Part shown: piece after piece, positions 1 to 11,105 of the stretch
How positions within the stretch are numbered: position 1 is the stretch's first letter
Layout: each line of letters begins with the position of its first letter
From: Parelaphostrongylus tenuis
Lineage: Eukaryota > Nematoda > Chromadorea > Rhabditida > Metastrongylidae
Assembly (NCBI GenBank): GCA_019055375.1
Contig: JAHQIW010000977.1
Location: 1-64,000 of the forward strand
DNA: 64,000 bases
Reading direction: 5' to 3'
Program-made: the position numbers and the translations under genes
Notes under the pieces: model-generated
What the model saw: the letters and a program-made list of their open reading frames with translations, nothing else
What the model was told of the DNA's origin: nothing
The model's database searches: none

Positions 1-1985
1 TGATCAGCCCCGTCTTTGAACTTCCCATAGGGCTTAACTGGCAGTTATACAGTGAAATCTCTAAAAAAATTTATTGCTACGGAAAGGTAGATCACTATTT
101 AAGGAGCTTCTACAAACGTATTTCTAGTAGAAAGAACGCCCAGTTATACTAAAGAACTTCAGGTACTGTTCTGTTATGGCGGCGCCACTTAGGCGTTCGA
201 AAGTAACGTATTTTTTGCTTTTGCAAAACGTTTCTGTAGTTCATCGATTGCTCAAATCAAGTGACTTTCAATGGCATGTTTAATTTCTCAATACGTTATT
301 TTGACGCCGTACCAGTCAAATAAATTTTGTCCTCATTCAAGATTTATCATTGGATAAAGTTTTGTTGCAATGAGCTTTCTAACCGTTAGATAGAGAAAAT
401 CTTTTCAATTATAAGGCATATTTGCTTTCGGAAAAGACTTCTTCGAGCTTTGTAACGACTGAAAGAATATTGGGTTTCACACTCACTCAGCACTTCTAGT
501 CGGCTCAGGGTGTGTGTACAGCTGTAATACCAATACGCTGCAACATTTTCTTAATCAGAAAGATTTGCTCTATCCTAGCGGTAAAAATTTTGTTATGAAA
601 AAACTTTTATCAGGCGAGAAATCTTCAAATGTGAAACAAAATCTCATTTTGACTGATACGGCTAAAAACAGCAACATGAGAAATACAATATACCTTTAAA
701 ATTCGCTTGATTTAAGCTATCAGATAATCATACATGCGTCAGACAACAGCAAAGAATACGCTTCTACCGAAAGCCTCAGTGACGCCTCCATAATAGAACA
801 GTGCTAAACTTTACATATCAACACGTGGGCTACGTGTCTGGTATGTTATGCATTCCATTTCATTTTTCATATTTCTTTTGACGATATGGTAACTAGAACT
901 AGCGTTACTCAGAGATACATATTCTATAATGTTTGATTTTTACAAGGCAGTTGTGCAGAGGGTTTTCAGTATCTAAACGAAGTAAACCTTGAAAGATTTA
1001 CTCACAAGTAGGCCTTCTTAGTTAGGAGTACCAGCAAAGAGAAAAATGCGCCTAGCTTTCAGAGTTCTTAGCATGTTTTTAAACTTCACAGCGGGTTCTC
1101 TTGACAACTGTATAGTAAAATTTATACGGTCGGAGTATTCCATTATCACGGAAAAATAGAAGAGTGTGAAGAAAGTTCCAATAGGTATTTAATAGAGAAC
1201 GCCCATGCGTCCTAGCAATCCGTATTTTCTAGCAAAACGAAAGAAAACCTTTGGTTCAACTCTTTTGCGCTTTTTTGACACGGATCCCGATGCTGAATGT
1301 TTATATATCACTCATTACTGTTATATACGCACACAAGATAGAACAAAATTCATTACATTCTAAATTGGAGAATTCTCACGAACACTTTGTAAACAAGTGG
1401 AGCATTCTACACTAAATACTTCGTCGTTCACAACTGAAGTGAGACTCTCACAGCAAAACGAGTGTTTTCTAAAACATTTTCAAAATTGCTAGAGGAACAG
1501 TTGTCAGTAAGGGGCCCATCAAAATTTGGAATGTAATCAAACGCATTATACAAGCGAATTTAGAGCTGGAGAACGGGCGCTACTCTTATTCAATGGCGAA
1601 AATGTCGAAACTGCATTTAATGCAACTGCTTCCTTTTGTAAGACAGGAATATTTGGTCGAAATCATTGTTGTGAGCAGAAATTTCCGAATTGATTCTGAA
1701 TCTAGGTTACTTATTAAGCCTAATTGATTATCACCAAGCAAAAAACTTTAAACTGGACTTTTAAATGATCATCCAGAATTATTTGCAGAAATGAGACAAA
1801 TCACGAAAGATTTTGTAACCGTCATACAAGATACTTCATTACAGAGAATGTACAAAAACAAATCTCGATTGGCTTGCATATCGTACAGAAATTGCGAGAA
1901 ATTGAGGATTTTATGTCGCACATCAGAAATAAGGGACGGAAGCCGAAATCGCCAGCTCACCATTTGAACAAATTTGTATGTTTAC
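1..1985. repeat. Segmental duplication, copy A, left part
   Basis: The sequence aligns by eye with 19009-20340, beginning at the shared TGATCAGCC start and ending near the shared TTATGTCGCACATCAGAA motif (about 1910-1930 here, 20265-20285 there). The match is interrupted in copy A at 165-802 by an inserted transposon. Small indels and substitutions are spread throughout, so the duplication is not recent. No protein is recognised in either copy: the short ORFs are not conserved in frame between copies. The unit probably also included the 3' end of prp-6 (8.7 kb here, 20.7 kb in copy B). Confidence 0.8.
165..802. mobile_element. Non-autonomous TIR DNA transposon (638 bp)
   Basis: The first ~55 bases (ACTGTTCTGTTATGG...) are matched in inverted orientation by the last ~60 bases (...CCATAATAGAACAGT), with similarity reaching about 220 inside on the left and 742 on the right. 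The paralogous segment at 19140-19170 has the flanks joined without it, which serves as an empty site. The left flank CTAAAGAACTT and right flank CTAAACTT resemble an imperfect 8-11 bp target-site duplication, as made by Mutator-like or hAT elements. No transposase ORF is present. Confidence 0.8.
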
Positions 1986-4900
1986 ATATATCGCTAAATA
2001 TCTTATCGCCAAATATACAAATCAAGCTATCGCCGCAGGTATCCTACCTGATGTCATCACCAAAAGGAGAACGATAACAAACGTCTCACACGACCAAACA
2101 TACTCCTAGAAAAATGCAGCAAACTGCTCATCTCCATCATCAGACGTTTACGTCGCATATTGTTTCTTTTTTAGTCCCATAGATTCAGGGCATCCTTTTA
2201 TATTTTGTGGCCTTTCTTATATGAAACTTTCCTCCTGCTTCCTCCACCGTATTTTACTAGATCAGTAGGTTCCTCTGTTGAGCAATTCCGAAGTGTTAAA
2301 AATAGTATTTATTGAAAATGACTGAGCAATACAACAATACAATGTAGTAATAAATCATAAATAGTACACTTATCTTGGTGGCTTGTGGACACGACATTTC
2401 AGGGCTTCTGAATATTTTTTGGCACTTTCCGTGTTCTGCACTTTGCTTCGACATCTTTAGAAAAAGCGCATTCCTTGATTGTTTTTAATCCCTAAAGGAC
2501 GATGCGTACCAGCTGAGGTACATGATTGTTTGAAAACCTTTTCGCTGGTCAAAAGTTTCTTCGCGGACACTCGGTAATCATTCATGAGCTCAAATCTTTG
2601 CGATTCTTCAAATGTGTTTGATGTTTGAAAATTTTTTATTATATTGTAGCAGCAAAAATAATATTATGTTTCACACCCAATTTGCCTCATTTGCTCGGCT
2701 GATGCTTCGATATGGCTCTTCGCCAAACTCTTACCAGTCATTCGATAACCAAATCTCAAGTATTTTGCGGCTTAACCGGCTTTTGTTTCTGAAAAGTCAC
2801 CATATAGTGTCGCAAGAGTGGAAAAGAGATTGAATCTCACAACTGAAATGTTACACCATCGCTGCGGCGTTATAGATGGTTTATTGGTAATTACAGGTAA
2901 AGTTCATACGTCAGAGGAATCTTATCGTTAGATAAAGGATGCAGTATCAAAAATAGAACTTTCATAAAGGTTCTTCTATGTAAAAGCGACTACTTGCTTT
3001 GAAAATCTTCAATTTTCAGCGTTAATACCACAACCTTCTAGAAAATATAGCAAACTTTCGACCCTTTTTGTGCATTTGTATCGTCTGTCTTGCAAGAACG
3101 TAGCATGGAAACACATGTTCTACGACTGAATACTCTGATAGAGTATGTATGGAAGTAATTGTAGTATATAGCTGAAGCAGGTGCTAGGAAGAGGGGGCGT
3201 TCATCATTGCTGATAATCCAGTACTTTCCTTATGTATCAGTACCTATATTGAATAAAAAGACAATTTCTTGCTCTTATCAGACAGTGTAGTAGTCATTTT
3301 ATAGTTTAGATCTCTAAGATTGAAATGGTCTATTTAGGTTTTTGAAAAGCCTTTATATTACGCTGTAACAATGTAAAGAAAACTTTATTTCACACTCAAG
3401 CATTTTTGATGAGCAAAGCTTTTCCTCAAAAAATTCAGTGATTATGACAGCATAAATTCTCGAGAAATTAAATACTGCTTTTAGTTTCTCAAAAAAAAAT
3501 CTTATTGCGCTGTGACATTGATATTAAGGTTTCATTCGCATGTGACGCGCATACCTTGCACCGGTATATGGATGGATTTCGCAGCATTGGCAGCAAGTCA
3601 TTGTCTTTCAATAACTAGTCAGTAGCTTGGATTTCGAGGAGTTCACTCGTATGCACGCCTTTTAAGGAACTTTTTAGGGAGCTGTAGCGATAGGAATATA
3701 ATTGTGTCCCACATATGAGTGCTTTTCGCTGAATACGGCTTTTCTATCAGACTTTCATACCTTTCAATAGTGCAAAACTCAACAGTTTATCAATATGTCT
3801 GGTTTTTGAGAAGGCTTATTACATTATGTGCGTTACTACAGCTAAGAAATATTGAGTTTCGCATCCGTCGTCGTCTAGATCGCGCTACAAAGCTACAAAG
3901 GTCGCAGAGCTACGAAAATCGTTGCTGCTCTAGAACAATCAGTCGGAAGGCAGAATACCTTTTAATTCATAAATACCGGCGAGTATCTGTGGTTTGAACG
4001 CCTGATAACCGTTTACCTAACTCGGGATTCTAGAAAACTCTAAATTCGCAGTCAGTATGCCAAAAGAGTAGCGAATCCAAAATGGACTACACACGCAATG
4101 GAGATTTTTCTTGTTTATGTACATGTAATATCACGTATATTGCATCACTCCAATTTTTACGTTCCTTCAGATGTCGCAGAGAGATACGGTTCAATCGCTC
4201 TTCACGACCTAAGAAGAACGCAAATGCACTACCGACGGACGAATGACGAGGAGCTTTCTCATCTTAGATGAAAAATTCCTCTGCTAAAAGTTGGTAATGT
4301 TGGCATTGTCTAGCACCCATTCAATATCATGTTTGGTCCCCATGAAATTCAGTTGCATTGTTTGACTATCATACGAATTGCACTTCTTATCAAGAGAAAG
4401 TCACTACCTGATATGTGGCGGTATTGTGCTCGATACATAGCACGGGATTTACGTACTACGAAACGTACTATGAGCATTTTTGAGAATCTCGTTCTGTGAG
4501 TTTGTTACTGGTGCTTTTAGTATTTGTGAACATGAATGCAGAATTGAAAATTTTTAATAGAAAGTTGGAATGGAATCAGAGAGCATCTTTTGAGACTACT
4601 CTCCTGCGGCTTGTCTCTACTATAAGGATTCATAAGGAGGGCCAACACAGCCGAACGTGGAACTCCAAAATAATAGTGCTTTTAAAAAGATCACGTTGTT
4701 GTGAACAGAAAATAAAATCGACGTGATGTCAGTCCATTCTCTCTTTTCGTACTGAATTTTGACCACGTCTTACTTCGCGTGAGGACTCCATTTAAGTATG
4801 AATTGAGTAGAAAAGCTGTCATGCGAAATAGAGGATTTGATGAAGAGTTGTGGAAAGCTTTGCAAGCTTTTTTCAAAGCAGTTGGTTCTTTTCTGTCATC

Positions 4901-7287
4901 AGGCTGAGATATACTTGAAAGAGAATAGCTCTGTCTTTCGAGGAACACGCGTATGGAACACATATCAATTTCTCTGCTACAGAGCTATAAAAAGTTCTTA
5001 GAAAGAGAAGTATTTTTGAAATTTTTGGTATTCACGCTATCGAAATAATATAAGTAAAGGACTCTGCCCTGCGAGATAAAAGAACTATAATGGGCGATAA
5101 CGCGTAACGCCTGTCAAACATAATTTTATTTTTTGTACTACGCTACTATAAAGCAGGCTTTTCAAAAAACAAATGCAACCTTGAATTTTACGAAATTGAT
5201 GCGTGTGAATGATCATTGAAAAATTATTGGAAAGTCTTTGTCCGAAGAAGATACCCTTCCAAACATCTTTGTCGGACAACTGAAAGCGGCCATCTGTTTT
5301 ATGAAAATTTTTTTCTGAATTCAAAACAGATTCTAATTGTGCTTCAATAAAACTCAAAATTTTTCTAGAAATAGATCTTTGTGTTAAAGCCCTGTTGCTA
5401 CACTCACGAAACAAATGATTTCTATTACCATTTGGGGAAGACAGCAGAGGAGTGCTTTATCGATATGAAGGGATAAGGAGTATGAGGTCATAAATGAAGA
5501 AGGTTATGAATGTCCTCAAAGTTCCATATGTACTCTCTGTTAGATGAGGACAAGTTTACTGGCGGTTCTTCACTCCATTGTGCTTCAGTGAGAGAAATTT
5601 CTTATGAATGTAGTCAACGGCATTTATAGCTCACACAAGCGTTCCTGATTAATGCGAAACTTCATGTACTACTTTCAGCATTCGTAAATGGACGACATAA
5701 CGATCGACCTAAGTAGTGCCTAATCTGCACTTGAGCGTGTTACGTAATACCACTATGAAAGTTATTCACAGGCTCATAATCGGAAATGAACAAAGCCGAA
5801 CATGCAAAGAAAGATGAGACACGTGAATGCATGGATTGCTTCCGATTGCCATCAAGAATTGTGGAGATTTCTGAGTAATATCATGTTAAAATCCAACTAT
5901 GAAGGAAGCCTGGTGTAAGGGGAATGGGAACTGGATGAATCACCAAGTGGATAAACCATCACTTACATAATTCTGAACGTCCTCCGAGTGCGTATAATAA
6001 TTTGCAATACACTTCGTTGAGAGAAATCGTGCACCGTGAGCCGTGCTCGAGTTAGAGACTGCTGGCCAGGCATGCGGCGAGAACATGTGCCAGTACTTCT
6101 CACTATAATTGCGTCTTCTGGGAGCACTTTCAACATTGAGCAGCAGTTTCGCTGTTCACACCTTCGAAGAATGCCCTGACTTCGGAACAGAGCAAAATAT
6201 GCATCAAAAACAAGCATGATAGGGGAGTTTGTATAATGAGATGAGACGATGACAGGAGAATGAAGGAAAGACTTGAGTGGATTTAGAAGGAGTGCAATGG
6301 GGAAGGCAACCAAGATCATGAGCCAACATATTCACTGAAATTGCTATATTCACACTAGAGGGCTATATTCACACTATGAGTCAATTTTTAGATTCCTTGA
6401 CGGTGATCAAAGTAAAATACTAGCACGACCACCTTCATAATTGGTAACTGTAAGGCAGCGAGCCAAATGGAGATGCTCAAACCTGAAAGAATCCTGAACA
6501 GGGTCACCTAAGTGTTAGTGCACATTGCCGCCACTCGGCCAGTCGAAGTGAAAAACCATAACGTGAGGTACGTAAACCATTGTGTATAGCTCCAACTATA
6601 GCACTTCAACCATGTTTAAATCTCTTGAGCCCTTTTTGTGAGCCGCACAATAGAATGATGATCTTATCCACTTCACCGCGTCAAAGATTTTCACCATTAC
6701 TAAGTCAAAATTTCTTTTTTCGACCGCTTTTTATAAACCCGTTCAAAATGATTTAATCTGATAAAGATATAACATGCCTTGAGCTGTTATGTCTACCCAG
6801 TTTCGTCCTATTGAGACTCAGTGAACCAAGGTGCAGAACACGGAAAGTGCCAAAAAATTCAGAAGCCCTGAAATGTCGGTGTCCACAAGCCACTAAGATA
6901 AGTGTACTATTTATGATTTATTACTACATTGTACTGTTGTATTGCATCAGTCATTTTCAATAAATACTATTTTTAACACCTCGGAAGTGATAAACAGAGG
7001 AACCTACTGATCTACTAAAATACGGTGGAGAAAGCAGGAGGGAAAGTTTTACAATAAGAAATGCCACAAAATATAAAGGATGCCCTATATCTATGGGACT
7101 AAAAAGGAAACAATAATGCGACGTAAACGGGTGATGATGGAAGATGAGCAGTTGCTGCATTTTTCTAGGAGTATGTTTGGTCGTGTGAGACGTTGTTATC
7201 GTTCTCCTTTGGTGATGACATCAGGTAGGATATCTGCCGGCGATAGCTTGGTTTGTATATTTGGCGATAAGATATTTAGCGATATAT
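1986..7287. mobile_element. 5.3-kb element with ~460-bp terminal inverted arms
   Basis: The left arm (1986-2447) and right arm (about 6828-7287) are inverted copies, roughly 90% identical by eye, both starting ATATATCGCTAAATATC. The subterminal region repeats a TATCGC motif several times, like transposase-binding repeats. The 4.4-kb interior holds no ORF resembling a transposase; scattered stretches at 3340-3450 and 4920-5000 look like decayed arms of the foldback family seen at 44.7 kb. The junction bases TA on each side may be the target site. It could be one large non-autonomous transposon, or two ~460-bp elements that landed in opposite orientation. Confidence 0.7.
2448..6827. other. Interior of the long-inverted-arm element, no gene seen
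   Basis: AT-rich sequence without recognisable coding content. The longest ORFs are ~90-118 codons (for example 3719-3997 plus, 5963-6319 minus) and show no domain, no conserved motif and no plausible splice structure. Decayed fragments of foldback family 2 are present. Confidence 0.6.
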
Positions 7288-7534
7288 AATAATGTGTAAT
7301 AGTGTGAAATGATTATAGCTGATATATCTTTGTTTCTGTCGAACTGACGTATCTTATTTTCAATCGCTCGTTCTGATTCTGTTTTAAAAGTAGCGTCTTT
7401 GGTGAACGTACTGAGAATCGCAAGGATTGCTTGGCCACATCTTCATTAAAAAATTCAAACAAATAAAAAAAACCTACACCCAGTTCGACCATTAGCCGAA
7501 TCGTCCTCTGAAGCATAATGTAATGTATCATCTG

Positions 7535-7830
7535 TATCACCTGTCGTTTTGTGACCTTATTTTCGATATCCTGGAGAGTAGAAGGGCGTCTCCGATTGTC
7601 GATCGTTGACGTAGGTCGGAGCATCGGATTCGTTCTCTCATTTGCGAGATACGGGATACTGCTAGCATCGACCTTTCCACTGCTCGTTTAATATCGCCAA
7701 GTGATCTTTCATCCTGCTTACGTAGCGATCAGGTTCCTGGTGAATACGTCAGGGCAGGGATAATCGTCGAGTCGAAAAGGCAGACACGGAGTCGGATTTT
7801 CCTTGTCCTCTCAAGCGGGGAAAGCATACC
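7535..7830 (-). pseudogene. RTE-type LINE reverse transcriptase fragment
   Basis: Minus-strand translation from 7830 downwards reads RTRKIRLRVCLFDSTIIPAL, TYSPGT, stop, SLRKQDERSLGDIKRAVERS, MLAVSRISQMRERIR, SDLRQRSTIGDALL. This matches the C-terminal part of nematode RTE reverse transcriptases (consensus LRAHLF(D/N)(T/S)TVLPALTYASETW...). The stop (TGA) at about 7727-7729 replaces the usual Trp. The remainder of the LINE is missing. It lies antisense immediately upstream of the prp-6 fragment and may mark the break that truncated it. Confidence 0.8.
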
Positions 7831-7916
7831 GTAATGTATGGACCTTATATGGTTCATACAACGGATGGTGGACAGTTTCCGAAGATGACAAATGGTCTCG
7901 AATTTATTGAACTTAG

Positions 7917-8751
7917 AAGATTCACCCATTAAGGCTCGTATTCGTAATCCACGAAATGAAGAACTTTGGTTAGAGTCACTTCGGTTAGAGATGCGCTTCG
8001 GTTTTCGTGAACTTGCGTCGGAAAGGCTGACTCGTGCTCTGCAGGAATGTGAGGGTTCAGATAAGTACACTATCAGTTTTCTCTGCTCTAAGATCGTCAT
8101 ACATCGAGTCAAAAAGTGTAACAGAAATGTGAAATGTTCAACATAATAGACTCATTATATACAACTGTCTCTAAAATCAAATGGAACTGTAGTTGCGAAA
8201 CACTGAAGAGGCTGAATAGTTTAGGACGACTTTGGGCTGAAGCAATCTGGATGGAGGAGCGGCATGGTCGACGTGCGAAGTCGGTTGACGCTTCGAAGCG
8301 ATGCGAACATAATCACATGTATTAGTAGCAGCCGCGCGGTCGTTTTGGGCTGAACCGAAGGCAGTATTCTTGTGTCGAAGTTTTACTTTATCGTAAATCC
8401 TCGATGAGTGATGGCATTTAGGTCAAGAAAGCTCGAGAACGGTTCCAACGAGCTATTAATGTTGATTCTGATAATGGAGATGCATATGCACATTGTTACA
8501 AGTTTGAGCTGCTACTAGGCACAGTGGTATTTTTACGACAAATTTATGATATAGGGTTTATCAAACAGAATTTTGAACTCACTGAAATGAGATTTTAGGA
8601 TGAACAAGAGAGAGTGTTGAAGAAATGCGAAGAAGCAGAGCCACGTCATGGAGAATTATGGGTATCTGTGTCAAAAGACCCGAAACATTGGCGGAAGCAA
8701 ATTGGAGAAATTTTGAAAAGCGTTATTAATAATATCCCGATTCCATCATAG
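7917..8751 (+). pseudogene. prp-6: prp-6 (PRPF6) C-terminal gene fragment, four exons
   Basis: PRPF6 is a HAT/TPR-repeat scaffold of the U4/U6.U5 tri-snRNP. Exons at 7917-8060, 8225-8363, 8422-8523 and 8599-8751 encode ARIRNPRNEELWLESLRLE, LWAEAIWMEERHGRRAKSVD, VKKARERFQRAINVDSDNGD and EEAEPRHGELWVSVSKDPKH, ending at a TAG. These follow the extreme C-terminus of human PRPF6 in order. Only ~170 of ~940 residues are present. Two lesions are visible: the first donor reads CAG/ATAAGTA instead of GTAAGT, and one base is missing near 8313 (CEHN then HVLVAAARSFWAE resumes in another frame). Introns are retained, so this is a DNA-level duplicate, not a retrocopy. Confidence 0.85.
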
Positions 8752-9300
8752 TTGGGGTTGCTTTGAGTCGCATCAGTATATGACTGGTTTTTTAGTTCGC
8801 GATTTTTTTTTATTAGAAACTACATTGTTTGGGATGTCATCTATGGATTTTGTTTTCTCTCGCTTTGCTTTCATTTGTCCACAGCGTGATCAAGTAGGAT
8901 TGTTCCCACACGCAGATCTCCGCTTTCCTACATCACAGTTGTTATAAGGAGCCAAATGTAAATAAACCATATTGTAGCCGTGCAAAAGCTCGACATTACT
9001 TATAGCCTTATCAGCATTGGCACACTGGAATTAAAAGGATCATGACGACAGGGAGGCGCATCGTTGCACGTTATTTTCGCACTACCTGGTTTTTTGATGC
9101 CCAGAGCTTTCCCTTTACCATCATTTGATCCGCACTTTACACACTTCAAGACCGATAACATTCCTTTCCCTAGTTTCAAGACACGGATTTTGTATGGACA
9201 GAGTAGTAGTATCTATATGGTGTTCAACATCTTCACTTCTCTCGTCCAATAATTATATGTAGAGATCGTCGAGTTTGCGTCCCGGGTTTGGTTACTTTGA
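8752..9300. repeat. Segmental duplication, copy A, right part (prp-6 3' flank)
   Basis: Sequence just past the prp-6 stop (CATAGTTGGGGTT...) aligns with 20763-21300 (CATAGCTGGGGTT...), including the stretches around 8880-8990 and 9060-9170. Divergence is moderate with indels. No coding content is evident. Confidence 0.75.
8961..8966 (+). promoter_or_regulatory. Possible poly(A) signal of the prp-6 fragment
   Basis: AATAAA lies 210 bases past the prp-6 stop codon, in sequence that is also present in duplication copy B, where the corresponding bases read AACAAA. Confidence 0.35.
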
Positions 9301-9980
9301 GGAATGCTGATGCCTGCTTTAGTTGTCATGGATTAAAAAACATGGTGAGGAATCAATACTCTTGATTCCCATGTAGGCTAAAAACTTACGGTTACTTATC
9401 TTTTACAACAGAGAGTATTAACAAAATTTTTGCGACAACTATGCTCTTCCCTTCCACGTTGCTTTGAACCGTAATCTCTCCATATCGATAAAGTCTGTCC
9501 TCTACTAACTATAACTGATGTTGGAGATTATTTATATTATGAGTAAAGTAGAAGAAATCTAGCGCAACAAAAGGAATTTGTTTTAATTTGTAGGTGCCCC
9601 TTGGTTATGCTTGGCCAACGTACAGAATTTATGTTGGAACTAAGAAGATATCACACAGAACATGATTGATAAACTTTCAGCAGCATTCCTGTGGTCTTGC
9701 ATCGATCCTCGATTTTGTGTTAACCTAGTATGTTATGGAATTGCTGAAAACGGATTCGTTTCATGCGCGCTCTTCATTTCTCTCGATGACAGTTTCTTGA
9801 CTATCTCCCACCTAAATGGAATAATCATACGAATATTGTCGCGGTCAAGTTCGAAGGTATGGAATGATACTGACACTGAACTAATTTCATCTTTTGTTCA
9901 AAACTATGTGGTCGATCTTTGTATGTATATAAGCTAGATACCCGAGGTAGATGGCTGCACGAAAAGGCACTATGCAATTA
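9301..9980. other. Unassigned AT-rich sequence
   Basis: The beginning (to about 9400) still shows weak similarity to copy B near 21290-21400. A 91-codon plus ORF (9662-9937) shows no recognisable motif. Nothing else is supported. Confidence 0.4.
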
Positions 9981-10100
9981 ATTGACGAGGCTGTAAGGGC
10001 TAAACAAGTGTATTGTACTGTATAAGTACCCATAACAGATCACATGCATGGCTCAAAAATGATTTCAGGTGTACTGAATTTGAGCGAGGTCCAAAGAAAC
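9980..10100. repeat. Foldback family 1-like arm, degenerate
   Basis: GACGAGGCTGTAAGGG followed by GGCTCAAAAATGAT resembles one arm of the foldback elements at 21.7 kb and 32.0 kb (GACGAG...TGTATTGGGCTC...GGCTCAAA). Confidence 0.5.
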
Positions 10101-10186
10101 ACGCGAAACGAATGGTATGATATTTCACAACTACTAGTCAAGATCAATCGAGTGTACAAAAATGCTCGTTTGGTTCTTTTTGTCAC

Positions 10187-10463
10187 TTAACGGTGTGTGT
10201 AAATATTACGTCTGCGAAACCTATATGTAAGAGGGTTTTCCCTCAAGGCGGATAGGCTCAGACGAAAAAGTGACTCATCGTTTTCTTTTAACGCTATCCT
10301 TATCAAAAAAGCATCCAATAATTCACCAGTAAAAGATTGCGTGTGCTCATGATAGTAATTATATTGTTTGATAATTAATTGCTCTAAGTAACTAACAGCT
10401 GCATCAACAAAAGTGTCTGAATGCGAAAAAAATCGTTGGGTCAACCCAATATATTCAGAAAAG
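10187..10463 (-). pseudogene. Possible cytochrome P450 exon remnant
   Basis: The minus-strand open frame reads GFSEYIGLTQRFFSHSDTF, VDAAVSYLEQLIIKQYNYYH, EHTQSFTGELLDAFLIRIAL, KENDESLFRLSLSALREN. The amphipathic helix followed by GE-x-x-DAFLI and an acidic KEND stretch resembles the region between helices G and I of nematode CYP-33/34-type P450s. No neighbouring exon, I-helix AGxxTT or heme-binding Cys motif was found, and the frame soon leaves any recognisable pattern. The family assignment is tentative. Confidence 0.3.
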
Positions 10464-10734
10464 CCTGCTTTGATCTGACCTCAGAATAAGTAATTAATCA
10501 TTTTCTTGCATTGTTAGACTAATACGAGGCTAGTAACATGTATTCGTTGCCTAAATTCTCGGCATCTCTGTCTCCTTGAGTGCTCCTTATTCGGTTCGAT
10601 GGCCTACAAGTGGATGTTCATTCTCGCTATATGGATGTTCGTTAAACTATAGAGTAGAATTAAGGAAAATGCAAGAAAATTCGGAATTCATTCCCTTATT
10701 TTCAATGTTCTATTAAGACTGTGCTCAAATTTCA

Positions 10735-11105
10735 ATATATCTTATAATCATTATTTGAGCCAACATGTCATGTGGTTTGGTAATGGGCTTTTGTGCAGCT
10801 CGATACACTTGTTTCAACCTTACAGTCTCGTCAGTCGGGCAGAACCCGTCGTCTTCTAGTCTTTTAGCCAATCCTCTAGAAAGCCCCACAGGTAGCCACG
10901 GCGAACGATTTACACTGCAAGTCAAGTGAAATTATCACCGAACATACAATGTTGTACACTTGATTGCTCTTGGGCGGGTTATTTTATAATATCATACTCT
11001 TACTTGAGTTTTTGACGAGACTGTAAGGTCAAAACACATGCACCGGGCTGTATAAGAGCTCATTACCAGACCACATGACACGTTGGCTCAAATGGTAATT
11101 ATGAG
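10735..11105. mobile_element. Foldback family 1 element (370 bp)
   Basis: The left arm (TTTGAGCCAACATGTCATGTGG... CGTCAGTCGGGCAGAACCCG) and right arm (...CAGACCACATGACACGTTGGCTCAAA) are inverted copies of each other and of the arms at 21690-22279. The right arm is internally deleted. Confidence 0.8.
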
